Below are positions 42,837-53,848 of a stretch of DNA of 64,000 bases, piece by piece; position 1 is the first letter of the stretch; the number at the start of each line of letters is the position of its first letter. The DNA is from Selenobaculum gibii (lineage in GTDB: Bacteria > Bacillota > Negativicutes > ICN-92133), in assembly GCF_030273445.1 (NCBI RefSeq), contig NZ_CP120678.1, positions 2,147,501-2,211,500 on the forward strand. Reading direction: 5' to 3'. Both the position numbers and the translations under genes were made by a program. Below the pieces are notes generated by a model. The model saw only the letters and a list, made by a program, of their open reading frames with translations. It made no database searches and was not told the origin of the DNA.

Positions 42837-44255
42837 TTAAACTATATGAACTTTAATCATATTTGTGTTGCCAGCGGCACTTAAAGTAATACCAGCAGTT
42901 ACAACAGCAATGTCACCTTTTTTTAAGTAGCCTTCTTCAACGGAAGTTTTCATTGCACCTTCAATCATTTCGTCAGTGCTGCTCCAGCAAGATCCAACGA
43001 TTGGGTATACGCCCCAACGTAAGTTTAATAAACGTTGTGATTTTGCATTAGGAGTTACAGCAATAACACCAGCTTTTGGACGGTATTTGGATACCATGCG
43101 AGCTGTGTAACCACTTTCAGTTGGAGTTACAATTGCAGAAGCATCTAATTCATAAGCAAGTTGTACAGTTGCATGGCTGATTGCATCTGTAGTGTTAGCT
43201 TGTCTTTCAATACCTTTATTTGTAAGAAGCTCATTGTATTGTAAAGAGTTTTCTATACGATGCGCAATTTTATTCATTGTTTGAACAGCTTCTACAGGGT
43301 AGTCACCGGAAGCTGTTTCACCACTTAACATGATTGCATCTGTACCATCCATAATTGCATTTGCTACGTCACTAGCTTCGGCTCTTGTACAACGAGGATT
43401 GTTAACCATGGATTCAAGCATTTGAGTTGCAACAATAACTGGTTTACCAAGTTTGTTACATTTTTCAATGATCATTTTTTGAATTAATGGTACATCTTCA
43501 GCTGGAATTTCTACACCAAGGTCACCACGAGCTACCATGATTCCATCGGAAGCTTCGATGATTTCATCAATATTTTGAACGCCTTCCATGTTTTCAATTT
43601 TAGAGATGATTTCCATTCTAGCACCATTTTCTTCAACTAATGTACGAATTGTTTTTACATCAGAAGCACGTTGAATGAAGGAAGCTGCAATAAAGTCCAT
43701 ATCATTTTTAATACCAAAAAGGATATCTTGGCGGTCACGATCGGAAATTGGTGGTAAGTTAACAGCTACGCCAGGAGCTGCAACTCTTTTTAAAGTTCCC
43801 ATGATACCAGAGTTCATAACTGTTGTAACGATATCTGTACCGTTAATTTCTTCTACAGTCAAACTAACTAGACCATCAGAAAGTAAAATTGTGTTACCTG
43901 GTTTTACTTCTTTGTAAAGTTCTTTATGACTAACGGATACACGTTCTGCTGTACCAGGAGTTGAATCATCAGTTGTTAAAGTAAATTTTTGACCTGCAAC
44001 TAATTGTACTTTACCATCAGCGAATTTACCAAGACGCATTTCTGGCCCTTTTGTATCTAATAATAAAGAAGGCATTTTTCCAGTAGCTTTACCAGCTTCT
44101 CTTACTTTATTAATGCGATCAAGATGCTCTGCATGATCACCATGAGAAAAGTTGAAACGAGCAACGTTCATTCCGTTTTGCAATAACGCTTCAATAACTC
44201 CTTCTTTTTCTACGCTAGGACCCATAGTACAAACAATTTTCGTTTTCTTTAGCAT
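42837..44255 (-). CDS. pyk: Pyruvate kinase
   Basis: The 472-residue enzyme makes pyruvate and ATP from PEP and ADP. It shows the N-terminal KTKIVCTMGPS, NFSHGDHAEH, the active-site stretch MVARGDLGVEIPAEDVPLIQ and MLSGETASGDYPVEA. It ends with the regulatory C domain and lacks the extra PEP-utilising domain of some Bacillus enzymes. A promoter-like pair, TTTACT and TATAAT 16 bases apart, overlaps the hairpin at 44306-44335. Confidence 0.97.
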   Translation of the reverse strand: MLKKTKIVCTMGPSVEKEGVIEALLQNGMNVARFNFSHGDHAEHLDRINKVREAGKATGKMPSLLLDTKGPEMRLGKFADGKVQLVAGQKFTLTTDDSTPGTAERVSVSHKELYKEVKPGNTILLSDGLVSLTVEEINGTDIVTTVMNSGIMGTLKRVAAPGVAVNLPPISDRDRQDILFGIKNDMDFIAASFIQRASDVKTIRTLVEENGARMEIISKIENMEGVQNIDEIIEASDGIMVARGDLGVEIPAEDVPLIQKMIIEKCNKLGKPVIVATQMLESMVNNPRCTRAEASDVANAIMDGTDAIMLSGETASGDYPVEAVQTMNKIAHRIENSLQYNELLTNKGIERQANTTDAISHATVQLAYELDASAIVTPTESGYTARMVSKYRPKAGVIAVTPNAKSQRLLNLRWGVYPIVGSCWSSTDEMIEGAMKTSVEEGYLKKGDIAVVTAGITLSAAGNTNMIKVHIV

Positions 44256-44305
44256 TTTAAACTATCCCTACCTATTTTTATAAATTTATTCTTATTATAT
44301 TACAT

Positions 44306-44335
44306 CATGGCTTTAAGTAAACACTTAAAGCCATG
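44306..44335. terminator. Hairpin between glpC and pyk
   Basis: CATGGCTTTAAGT pairs perfectly with ACTTAAAGCCATG over a 4-base loop. It lacks a strong T run, and its left side overlaps the likely pyk -35 box, so it could end the glp transcript, control pyk, or both. Confidence 0.6.
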
Positions 44336-44359
44336 ACCAACCGCAATAATAATCAATTA

Positions 44360-45565
44360 TTATTTGCTATACGCTCTGCTTAAAATAGTCAATGGATGCA
44401 ACGACTCTAAACCACTACCACTTGTCATTTGTAAACGGCAAGTACCACATTCAGAAAGAGCTGTTTTTGCACCAGATTGTTTAATACGATTAAACAATTT
44501 TTCACCAACTTTAAGAGAAACAGGACGCTTATCCTTTTTAAAACCATAACTACCAGAAATACCACAGCAACCAGCATCGGCATTTTCAATTTCAAGACCT
44601 GGAATCAAGCTAAGCACTTCAAGACTTGGCAAACCAAAACCATGTGCACGTAAATGGCAAGCTGCATGGTAAATAAATTTCTCGTTAATTGGTGCAAAGT
44701 TTGTATTTAACTTGCCTTCTTCATGAAGAATTTCAAGATATTCAATAGAATCGTACAAGTGTTTTGCGTTATTTTCTGCATCTTCAGAATGAAATAACTC
44801 TTGATATTCCTGTTTAAGCATTAAGCCACAGCTTGTGCATGCAGTAATTACATCATACCCTTTATCAATCCATTTTTTGATTAAGGCAATATTTTTATTT
44901 GCATTTTCATGAGCTTCATCTAAATATCCACCAACAACTAATGGAGACCCACAGCAAACGAATGCGTCATCAACGATAACTTCAATTTTGTTTGCTTGGT
45001 ATACTTTTACAAGATCTACACCAACTTCTGGTTGGTTATAGTTAATAAAACAACCAGGGAAGAATACAACCTTTTTAGGGTAGCTAGTTTGTTTAATTTT
45101 TTTGAATTTGCTTATAAAGGATTCACTAGCAAAAGCAGGAGTTGGTGCATCAGCAGCAATTCCCATTGCTTCCATAATGCCAAGACCTTTACCAATTGAC
45201 ATTCCCATATTAACTAAGCTAGAACCAAATGGAATAGAAGTCACTAATTTACCCATTTTTTCGCTATGTGCAAGCATATCGTCAGCTTGAGTTTTGCGTT
45301 TATGAGTTTTATAGTATTCAGCACGAGCAAGCATATTTAATGTCGATACAGGAACACCAGATGGGCAAGACATATCGCAATTTTTACAGTTTGAACAATA
45401 GTCAAGCATAACATCGTCGCCATCTGTTAACTTTCTCATTCTTTCAAAAGCAGGACCAGTCATTTTAGGTCCGCGGAATTCTCTTGTAGCTGCAGTTACA
45501 GGACAATTTGCAACGCACACAGTACAAGCGGTACATTTATCTGGATCAATTAAATGTTTAGTCAT
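44360..45565 (-). CDS. glpC: Anaerobic glycerol-3-phosphate dehydrogenase subunit C
   Basis: The 401-residue iron-sulfur subunit anchors the GlpAB dimer and passes electrons to quinone. It has two 4Fe-4S clusters (CTACTVCVANCP and CSNCKNCDMSCP) and two CCG-type domains (CFINYNQPEVG ... CCGSP, and HAACHLRAHGFG ... CCGISGSYG). It follows glpB by 18 bases. This points to respiration or electron transfer from glycerol-3-phosphate without oxygen. Confidence 0.95.
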   Translation of the reverse strand: MTKHLIDPDKCTACTVCVANCPVTAATREFRGPKMTGPAFERMRKLTDGDDVMLDYCSNCKNCDMSCPSGVPVSTLNMLARAEYYKTHKRKTQADDMLAHSEKMGKLVTSIPFGSSLVNMGMSIGKGLGIMEAMGIAADAPTPAFASESFISKFKKIKQTSYPKKVVFFPGCFINYNQPEVGVDLVKVYQANKIEVIVDDAFVCCGSPLVVGGYLDEAHENANKNIALIKKWIDKGYDVITACTSCGLMLKQEYQELFHSEDAENNAKHLYDSIEYLEILHEEGKLNTNFAPINEKFIYHAACHLRAHGFGLPSLEVLSLIPGLEIENADAGCCGISGSYGFKKDKRPVSLKVGEKLFNRIKQSGAKTALSECGTCRLQMTSGSGLESLHPLTILSRAYSK

Positions 45566-45583
45566 CTTATCATCTGCACTCCC

Positions 45584-46825
45584 TTATAAAGATATAGCCG
45601 CTTTATAAGCTGTCGCTATCGCTACACCATTACCTGATTTTTCAAAGCAATAATCGTAACCTGCTAGGCTGCGACCAACCACTTTAACATTGGAAAGAAG
45701 TTCATTTCCTTCACCGTCAACTGGTGCAAGTGAGCTATTTACAAGAACACCCAATTGCGCAAATAGTTGTTTTTCTTCAGAGAATAAGTTTTTGTTAGAC
45801 CAATCAGTTTGTACTGTTGGTGCAGGAATTGGTAACCCAAAAACAGGCTCAACCATTTTACCAATTTCAGCTTTTAAACCGCCGCCAAAAACGCCGCCAC
45901 TAGCTAAAATAAATTCTTTTGCATAGTATTTACGTTCTCTATCAAAACCTTCTGTAACAACATATTCGCATTTACCGTTCTCGATATGTGAAGATGTTAC
46001 TTTTGCTTTTTCAATAATTTTAACGCCTAATTTTTTAGCATAGTTTAAAAGCATAACGCGTAATCTATAGCCTGTTACAGATGGAGGCATAGCTGAAACT
46101 TCAATAAATTTGCAAGATAGGCCTTTTTCTAAAGCTTCTAAAACTTTATAATCTGGAGCAGTTCCAAGCACTGGAGGTACCACAACTGCCATACCAGGTT
46201 TAACTTTATCTTTAATTTGAGCAGCAAATTCATTGCGGCCTTCAGCTGAATCTAACCAGCGAGCAACGTCCATAGCGTTTACATCACGTCCAGCGAAATT
46301 CAAACTCACAACTGTTTCACTAACGGATTTTTTATCGCCATAGAATTTTTGTAGATTTTTTGCAACAATATGTGCATAAAAATCTTTTAAAGTATCAAAA
46401 CCTACAACTAATACTTCTTTCGCATTTTCTAAAACAGTAACATCCATAGTTTTAGAAGTTAAGCAACTTGGTTTGAATGTGCCAACAGCCGTTGGAATCC
46501 ATTGATTGTGATCTAATTCACCAATATAAGCATAACCTTCAGCTTCAGTAATTTTTTTGAACGCATTGAAAGCTGCACTTACTACTGATTTACCAACTTT
46601 GGCATAAGGATGTGATTCTGCTACATTTGCTAAAGCAACGCTTGGTTTTGCAACTGGTTTTGCATCATCAGTATACCCAATTGCATCAATAATACCACCG
46701 CCGATAGTTAATGTACCAGCACCATACGTAAGAAGTTGAACTTTTTTCCCTTTTTCAGCTGCCACACATGCAGCTACTAAACCTGCTAAACCGCCGCCAA
46801 TTACTAATACATCACTATTTCTCAT
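45584..46825 (-). CDS. glpB: Anaerobic glycerol-3-phosphate dehydrogenase subunit B
   Basis: The 413-residue flavoprotein subunit has the N-terminal dinucleotide-binding fold DVLVIGGGLAGLVAACVAAE and family-typical GGGIIDAIGY and ILASGGVFGGG. Its start overlaps the end of glpA by 11 bases, so translation is coupled. The length matches E. coli GlpB. Confidence 0.94.
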   Translation of the reverse strand: MRNSDVLVIGGGLAGLVAACVAAEKGKKVQLLTYGAGTLTIGGGIIDAIGYTDDAKPVAKPSVALANVAESHPYAKVGKSVVSAAFNAFKKITEAEGYAYIGELDHNQWIPTAVGTFKPSCLTSKTMDVTVLENAKEVLVVGFDTLKDFYAHIVAKNLQKFYGDKKSVSETVVSLNFAGRDVNAMDVARWLDSAEGRNEFAAQIKDKVKPGMAVVVPPVLGTAPDYKVLEALEKGLSCKFIEVSAMPPSVTGYRLRVMLLNYAKKLGVKIIEKAKVTSSHIENGKCEYVVTEGFDRERKYYAKEFILASGGVFGGGLKAEIGKMVEPVFGLPIPAPTVQTDWSNKNLFSEEKQLFAQLGVLVNSSLAPVDGEGNELLSNVKVVGRSLAGYDYCFEKSGNGVAIATAYKAAISL

Positions 46826-48428
46826 CGTTAATCATCGCTCCATTTATGTTTAAAGTCGCATCATAAATTCCGCGCGTAAGTTCAGTATCTCTAAACATAT
46901 TGCCCCAAAGAACAGGACGGATACCTTTCCAGCGGGATTCGATAAATTCTTTGAACAAGAAAGTTGTATCTTTTGCCCAAGGGAATTCTTCATTATCTAA
47001 CGCACCAACTGCACGGTAAGCACAGAAAGCCCCTTGGCAAGTACCCATACCTAAACGAGTTCTACGACGTACGTCACTTACTGTATGACTGCTTGGTTCA
47101 GCAGCAATTTCTTGAATTTCTGCAAGTGTAACGTTTTCACATTCGCAAACCAATTGTTTTGTTTCTGGTTTAGATTCAATACGATCCATTACACGTTCTA
47201 ATTTTTCGTTACCAAGTCTGGAAGCTGCAAGTTCAGCACCATACGTTGGGAATACTTTTCTTGCTCTGCTCATCAAAGCAGGCGTTGGATCATCTACTAA
47301 ATTTTCTTCAGCTGTACGACATTTTGTAGTAACACCTAATTGAGCACAAACCATGTCACATACTTTTTCAGCCATTAATCTATAAGTTGTGAATTTACCA
47401 CCACATACACTCATAAAGTGTTTTACGCCATCATGCGCATGGTCAAGAGCAACGAATCCACGGGAAGCGTTACGACCACCAGCATTAGGATCAGCACTAT
47501 AAAGTGGACGAGTACCTGCAAATACACGTAAAATACGGTAATCATAAATATTTTCAAAAGTTGCTTTACCAACTTCCATCATTTTTAATACTTCATCTGT
47601 TTCAGTATGCGTATCTTCTGGAGCACTATCAATAGAACTAGTACCTAAAATTGTAATAGAACCATGTGGAACGAAGATATCAGCATCAGAAGGCTTATGA
47701 AGTCTATGAATTACACGATCGCAAATACGATGATTGAATGCAATCAAAGTACCTTTACTTGGTTTAACGTTTACGTTAAGACCTGCCATCGCAGCAACTC
47801 GACCTGCAAAAGAGCCGGCAGCACTGATTACATAATCACAAGCGATTTTATCGACTTTGCCAGTCCATCTATCTTTGATTGTAACCCCTTGAACAACACC
47901 ATTTTGTACATCAATACCGATAACTTCAGTATAAGTCATGCAACGTCCGCCATATTTTTTTGCGGAGGCAACGTTTTGCCATGTCATTCTAAAACCATCA
48001 ATCGCAGCACCAGGGCAACGATATGCAGATAAAATTTTGCGGCTTAAATTTGGTTCTAACCGGCAAGCTTCATCTACAGAAATAGGAATCGCAGAAATAC
48101 CACATTCTTTACAAGCTTTTACCCATTCTTCTTCGAAAGCTTCATCATCTTCCGGAGTACGAACGAATAAGCTTTCTGTAGCTTCTACACAGTGTTTACC
48201 AATTTTGCGTAAGATCATATTTTCTTCAATACATTCTTTTGCTGCCTCTTTATCCTTTACAGCATAACGACCGCCACTATGAAGTAATCCATGATATCTC
48301 GAACTAGTCCAGTAGCCCAAATCATCACGTTCTACCAAAATTGTATCTACTCCACGCATACACAAGTCACGAAGTATCCCAACCCCAGTAGCTCCACCAC
48401 CAATTACTACAACTGTTGCTTTTTGCAT
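46815..48428 (-). CDS. glpA: Anaerobic glycerol-3-phosphate dehydrogenase subunit A
   Basis: The 537-residue catalytic subunit oxidises sn-glycerol-3-phosphate to dihydroxyacetone phosphate, which feeds tpiA nearby. It has an FAD fold (VVVIGGGATGVGILRDLCMR), HGLLHSGGRYAV near the active site and a C-terminal BFD-like 2Fe-2S domain (CECENVTLAEIQEI ... RTRLGMGTCQGAFC). AAAGGAGAG lies just before the ATG. It heads the glpABC operon behind a leader with a terminator hairpin. Confidence 0.96.
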   Translation of the reverse strand: MQKATVVVIGGGATGVGILRDLCMRGVDTILVERDDLGYWTSSRYHGLLHSGGRYAVKDKEAAKECIEENMILRKIGKHCVEATESLFVRTPEDDEAFEEEWVKACKECGISAIPISVDEACRLEPNLSRKILSAYRCPGAAIDGFRMTWQNVASAKKYGGRCMTYTEVIGIDVQNGVVQGVTIKDRWTGKVDKIACDYVISAAGSFAGRVAAMAGLNVNVKPSKGTLIAFNHRICDRVIHRLHKPSDADIFVPHGSITILGTSSIDSAPEDTHTETDEVLKMMEVGKATFENIYDYRILRVFAGTRPLYSADPNAGGRNASRGFVALDHAHDGVKHFMSVCGGKFTTYRLMAEKVCDMVCAQLGVTTKCRTAEENLVDDPTPALMSRARKVFPTYGAELAASRLGNEKLERVMDRIESKPETKQLVCECENVTLAEIQEIAAEPSSHTVSDVRRRTRLGMGTCQGAFCAYRAVGALDNEEFPWAKDTTFLFKEFIESRWKGIRPVLWGNMFRDTELTRGIYDATLNINGAMINDEK

Positions 48429-48659
48429 ATCCGACTCTCCTTTGTAAAAAAATAGAACAATCCACCTTACACTGGCGCATATCTCACCAACAGGGACTGC
48501 TCTGATTAATTATGACTTGGCTTATTTTACTGCAACCGGCAAAATAAGCAATCCCAAAAAAGGCACTCTTCATGCCTTCACTCGGATTCTCAAGTTCTCA
48601 TCCGACGCTATTAAATTTCACGCCAATACTATTATAATCGCATAATGTAAATAGAGCAA
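48429..48659 (-). promoter_or_regulatory. glpABC promoter and attenuator-like leader
   Basis: TTGCTC (48654-48659) and TATAAT (48631-48636) are 17 bases apart. The leader of about 195 bases contains CGGAT...ATCCG (48583-48604), then an intrinsic terminator GGCAT-GAAGA-GTGCC followed by six Ts (48555-48578), then a further hairpin GCTTATTTT...AAAATAAGC. A terminator between promoter and coding region suggests antitermination control, as GlpP does with glycerol-3-phosphate in Bacillus. I recognise no known riboswitch class. Confidence 0.7.
48555..48578 (-). terminator. Leader terminator of glpABC
   Basis: GGCAT and GTGCC form a stem around GAAGA, flanked by AAGGC/GCCTTTTTT. It lies about 127 bases upstream of the glpA start codon. 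Confidence 0.75.
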
Positions 48660-48840
48660 TACTTTTATACTATAATTTTGACATAAATACACAATATTTT
48701 CTGGTAAAATGCAAAATATTTTGAAAATAATTTTTAATTAAATTTTGCTTAAAAACATCAAAAATTTTTATTTTTCTGCAATATAAACACAAGACTCAAG
48801 GCATATAAAATGTCCTGAGTCTCTGCAATATATATTACAA
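48660..48840. other. Spacer upstream of the glp promoter
   Basis: AT-rich sequence with the terminator of the chemoreceptor gene at 48792-48822 and nothing else that I can see. Confidence 0.5.
48792..48822 (-). terminator. Terminator of the MCP-PhnD fusion gene
   Basis: AGACTCAAGGCAT pairs with ATGTCCTGAGTCT with two mismatches, shortly after the stop codon of the fusion gene. Confidence 0.7.
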
Positions 48841-50769
48841 CTATTGTACTAACGACGAAGCTTTTCTTACCACTTCATAGTCACTATCGTTAGTTTTTAC
48901 AAATCCATTAATCTTTGTTTTACTGCATTGTGTCTGCGTTTCTGAAAGCGATTCGAAAGCCGTACGAAGTTTTTCAACGATTTCTCCATCAAATCCAGGG
49001 GAAGCTGCGATAACATCCTTTGGAATTGGCTCTGTTTGCGAAATAATTCTTAGTCTATCTACTGGAATTCCTGCCTTTCTCGCTGCATCCATAGCCTCAG
49101 AATAAGTTGCTCCAGCATCAATCCCACCGTTAAGTACTTCTTCAATTACCCGATTATGACTGCCAAGGAAATGAGTTTCAGCAAAGTATGTATCAGGATT
49201 TTTTCCCTGCTCTACGAGTAAAGCCTTTGGATATACATAACCGGATGCTGATTTTTTATCAACAAAGCCAAAACGTTTTCCCTGCATATGATTAACACTA
49301 TCAATATCACTATCATTCCGCACAACAATATATCCTAAGTAAGAAGTTGCTTTGTTTACTATCGGCGTTACAATTGGGATAATATCGGCTCTTTCTTTCG
49401 TTGAAACATAAGCAAATGGTGAAAACCAACCGACATCAACCATTTTTTGTTCTACGGCTTTTCCCAATGCATCATAATCCGAAACAATAATTACTCTAGC
49501 TTTGCAGCCAATGCTTTTTGCCGCTTGTTCTAAAATAGGTACATAGTTTTCTTTAATCACTTGTGGAGAAACGAAAGGATTTACACCAAATATGATTTCA
49601 TCTGATTGTTTATAACGACTAGCAATTCTTTGCATTTTTTCTGCTGTTGACAACATGGATTTTGCATGTCCAAAAATCTCTTCGATATTTTTCTCTTGAC
49701 CGTTCACACTTTCTAATGAAGTATGTGTACTCCCCGCAATATGTACAGTTGCATGGCCAATTGTCTCAATCACTTTTGCCATTTGTTCTGTTGTATCCCT
49801 TTGGTTACCAGCTAAATTGCACAAATGATTTACATTTTTCTCAATACCTTGTACATCATTGACGATTTCATTAATCGCGTCTGCTGAACTCTTCGCTAAA
49901 GCTTCTACTGTCTGCAATTCAGTATTTCCCTCTTGCATATTACGCGTTACTTCTGCCGTTTTTTCAGTAATTTCACGAACTATATCCTCAATTTCTTTCG
50001 TCGTTAACTCGCTTTCACCAGCTAATTTTCTAACTTCTTCTGCTACGACTGCGAATCCTCTACCGTTTTCGCCTGCTCTAGCTGCCTCAATTGCAGCATT
50101 TAATGCTAATAGATTAGTTTGACTCGCTATCCCACGAATTTTTTCTACGAAATCTGTAATTTTGCTCGACGCAATATTTAAATCATCAATATCACGAACT
50201 GCAGTTTGTACTACTCGTACAACATTCAACATAGATTGACTTACCTCTTCAATTTGCGCATGATGTTTACGCGCAATCTGGGTAGAAGTCTGACATTGGG
50301 AAAAGCTATCTTGGGATGCCTGTGAAACAGTAGTAGCTGCAGAAGCAATTTCTTCTACTCCAGCAGTAGCTTCTTCGATATTGCTTGCATTAATTTCACT
50401 ATTACGACTAATCTCATCAGATAACTTACCTAGACGTTGTAAAACATTTTGATATTGCGATACACCCCAAACAAGTTGTTGCGCTGAAAATCCCAACTCT
50501 TCTGCCATACCTAACATATCTTGTTCAGGATCCAACTCTTTTACGTTTGTATCTTTCTTGACTTCTTTTGGCTTAACAGTCGAAGGCTCTAGATTTCCAC
50601 TATGTTGTGCACAATAGCTCTGTCCCATAATCAAACTTGCTCCCACTGCAACTACTAAAGCACCCCCTAGAGCTAAAAGGGTACTATTTGTCGCACCATA
50701 AACAAAGATACCAATACCGCTTCCAATGAATGTAATAAATGCTTGATACAACACTACTTTTTTGTCCAC
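48841..50769 (-). CDS. Chemoreceptor fused to a PhnD-like substrate-binding domain
   Basis: The 642-residue protein starts with two membrane helices (about 8-27 and 29-48) and has no large external sensor. The signalling domain follows (tip [20 protein letters not shown], then [20 protein letters not shown]). From about residue 395 to the end lies a periplasmic-binding-protein-like domain of the PhnD (phosphonate/phosphite) group: [43 protein letters not shown] and GYVYPKALL. Since it follows the cytoplasmic signalling part, it should lie inside the cell and read an internal metabolite. The ligand is unknown. Confidence 0.88.
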   Translation of the reverse strand: MDKKVVLYQAFITFIGSGIGIFVYGATNSTLLALGGALVVAVGASLIMGQSYCAQHSGNLEPSTVKPKEVKKDTNVKELDPEQDMLGMAEELGFSAQQLVWGVSQYQNVLQRLGKLSDEISRNSEINASNIEEATAGVEEIASAATTVSQASQDSFSQCQTSTQIARKHHAQIEEVSQSMLNVVRVVQTAVRDIDDLNIASSKITDFVEKIRGIASQTNLLALNAAIEAARAGENGRGFAVVAEEVRKLAGESELTTKEIEDIVREITEKTAEVTRNMQEGNTELQTVEALAKSSADAINEIVNDVQGIEKNVNHLCNLAGNQRDTTEQMAKVIETIGHATVHIAGSTHTSLESVNGQEKNIEEIFGHAKSMLSTAEKMQRIASRYKQSDEIIFGVNPFVSPQVIKENYVPILEQAAKSIGCKARVIIVSDYDALGKAVEQKMVDVGWFSPFAYVSTKERADIIPIVTPIVNKATSYLGYIVVRNDSDIDSVNHMQGKRFGFVDKKSASGYVYPKALLVEQGKNPDTYFAETHFLGSHNRVIEEVLNGGIDAGATYSEAMDAARKAGIPVDRLRIISQTEPIPKDVIAASPGFDGEIVEKLRTAFESLSETQTQCSKTKINGFVKTNDSDYEVVRKASSLVQ

Positions 50770-51022
50770 GATTATGCCTCCTCCATACTCGTTCTACTAT
50801 ATGCAAAAATCAGCAAATTATTTCTATTAAATCACCTCAAATTATTCATGATACGCCTCATGCATATAAAAATAAAGTTAATATATATTAACTTTATTTA
50901 AACATTTAATTGATTTTTCCTCTATTTTACGAGACATATTTCCTATATTTTTTAAAGAAAAAAACTACTGAATTTTATATGAACGATTTAAGTCCATTAT
51001 AATTTCCAGTAGTTTTTGCAAC

Positions 51023-52336
<1,314 letters not shown>

Positions 52337-52519
52337 TCAACCATAGTATGCATTTTCATATTGCATATTATGTAAAAGTAATACTATTACAAACTATAAC
52401 AACCTTTAATATCTAAGTGAAAAGGCTGTAACCAAACTCTTCTTGCAATTTATAACAAAATGTGTTATACAAATAGTATAAAGAAGGGTTTGTAAATACT
52501 TATGAAAGGAGTTTTAATT

Positions 52520-53230
52520 ATGAATGTTAATTCTGTTGCTTCTATGAGTCAGATATCTTATAAAATTTTTCATACATCACAAAATAATGCATTGTTTAAT
52601 CATGTTTTAAATCAAGGTTCAAGTACTAATTCTTTATTTGGTTCAACTAACAACACTCTAAATTATAAAAATTTACAGGATATTTTATCAAATCGTTTAA
52701 ATGAGCACAAACAATTCCTTAGTGATTTAGATACATATAATAAAACTTCAACAAGTTTTTATAATGATTATTTGCCCGCAATGAAAAATTTAAAAAATTC
52801 TTCTACTGCATTGAACAATACCTTATCAGATTCCACAGCATCAGCTGATACAATAATAGCCAAAGTTAAAAACTTTGCATCAGATTATAATAAAACTGTA
52901 GATGTTTTAAATGCGAATAGTAACTTATCTAATAAAATATCCAACCTTGCAGAATCCTTTGCTTCGCCGAAATATAACAGTCGTGCATTTACCTCCATAG
53001 GGATTAGTGTAAACGATAAAGGAACTCTTACGATTGACGAAAACAAACTAATGACTGCCTTAACAAATAATTTAGGAAAAGTAAATGAATTGTTAGGCGG
53101 CAGTAATGGCTTGGCGAACAAGACCGCACTTAAGGCGGATTCTTCTATCGCAAATTCTACAAATTTAATTTCATTTCCTAAGCTGGTAAACAGCTTCATG
53201 CCTGGAATATTTCTTGACTTATATGCATAG
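52520..53230 (+). CDS. FliD-like (flagellar cap C-terminal) orphan protein
   Basis: The 236-residue product has a C-terminal part like the end of the flagellar filament cap protein FliD: FTSIGISVNDKGTLTIDENK followed by LMTALTNNLGKVNELLGGSN. The N-terminal half is Asn/Ser-rich and helical (VKNFASDYNKTVDVLN). It is far shorter than FliD (over 400 residues) and no other flagellar gene is nearby. I chose ATG 52520, nine bases after AAAGGAG; the ATG at 52502 precedes that box. A promoter-like region with the palindrome TATAACA/TGTTATA (52451-52469) lies upstream. It may be a cell-surface or flagellar accessory protein. Confidence 0.7.
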   Translation: MNVNSVASMSQISYKIFHTSQNNALFNHVLNQGSSTNSLFGSTNNTLNYKNLQDILSNRLNEHKQFLSDLDTYNKTSTSFYNDYLPAMKNLKNSSTALNNTLSDSTASADTIIAKVKNFASDYNKTVDVLNANSNLSNKISNLAESFASPKYNSRAFTSIGISVNDKGTLTIDENKLMTALTNNLGKVNELLGGSNGLANKTALKADSSIANSTNLISFPKLVNSFMPGIFLDLYA

Positions 53231-53231
53231 A

Positions 53232-53268
53232 AGATCTGAATCGCTTTTAGCGATTTAGATCTTTTTAT
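53232..53268 (+). terminator. Terminator of the FliD-like gene
   Basis: AGATCTGAATCGC pairs with GCGATTTAGATCT and is followed by TTTTTATT. Confidence 0.88.
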
Positions 53269-53681
53269 TCTGCAATTTTATTTAAAATCTCTTTTGCATA
53301 GTAGTTAATAATATCACTCCGTCTAATAATCCCGATAAAAATACCGTTATCATCTAAAACAGGCACAAAGTTTTGCGCACTCGCGAGTGTAAGTAAATCT
53401 TCAATTTCAGCATCAATCTTTACTGGTGCATTCGTCATTCGCCAATTGATTTCCGTGATTTTAATATGCGAAGTTTTTGCAAACGTCAATCCAGGCGTAT
53501 TTTTTAACTTCCATAATAAATCTCCCTCAGCTAATGTTCCTACATATCTTCCCTTATCATCAATAATGGGAACCGCAGTATAGCGATGATATTCCATTCT
53601 TTCTAATGCTTGCCGCATATTTGAATTCACATTTAAAGTTACAACTTCTTCTTTGGGTATTAGAAAAAAAGCAATATTCAA
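53265..53681 (-). CDS. CBS-domain pair protein
   Basis: The 138-residue protein consists of two CBS motifs (YHRYTAVPIIDDKGRYVGTL and AQNFVPVLDDNGIFIGIIRR). CBS pairs bind adenine nucleotides or related ligands and act as energy or ion sensors. It has no fused catalytic domain. It is a single gene between eno and gpmI; its partner is unknown. Confidence 0.88.
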   Translation of the reverse strand: MNIAFFLIPKEEVVTLNVNSNMRQALERMEYHRYTAVPIIDDKGRYVGTLAEGDLLWKLKNTPGLTFAKTSHIKITEINWRMTNAPVKIDAEIEDLLTLASAQNFVPVLDDNGIFIGIIRRSDIINYYAKEILNKIAE

Positions 53682-53792
53682 GCAACCATCTCCTCTTCAC
53701 CATAATGCCCCATAATCCTATACAAACTTCTCTCTAAAATTAAGCATATAGCAAAGAGTATGAAAAAGCAACAAAAGAAATGAATATTATAC

Positions 53793-53836
53793 AAAAAGAG
53801 CACTAGAAAAATAAACCTCATTCTAGCGCTCTTTTT
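53793..53836 (-). terminator. Terminator of the gap-pgk-tpiA-gpmI cluster
   Basis: AAAAAGAGCACTAGAA pairs with TTCTAGCGCTCTTTTTT, with one G-T pair, just after the gpmI stop codon. Confidence 0.9.
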
Positions 53837-53848
53837 TATTAATTCATC

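Noticed and set aside
48429-48625. T-box or known riboswitch before glpA
   Set aside because: No T-box bulge sequence or other conserved riboswitch core is visible; only generic hairpins and a terminator.
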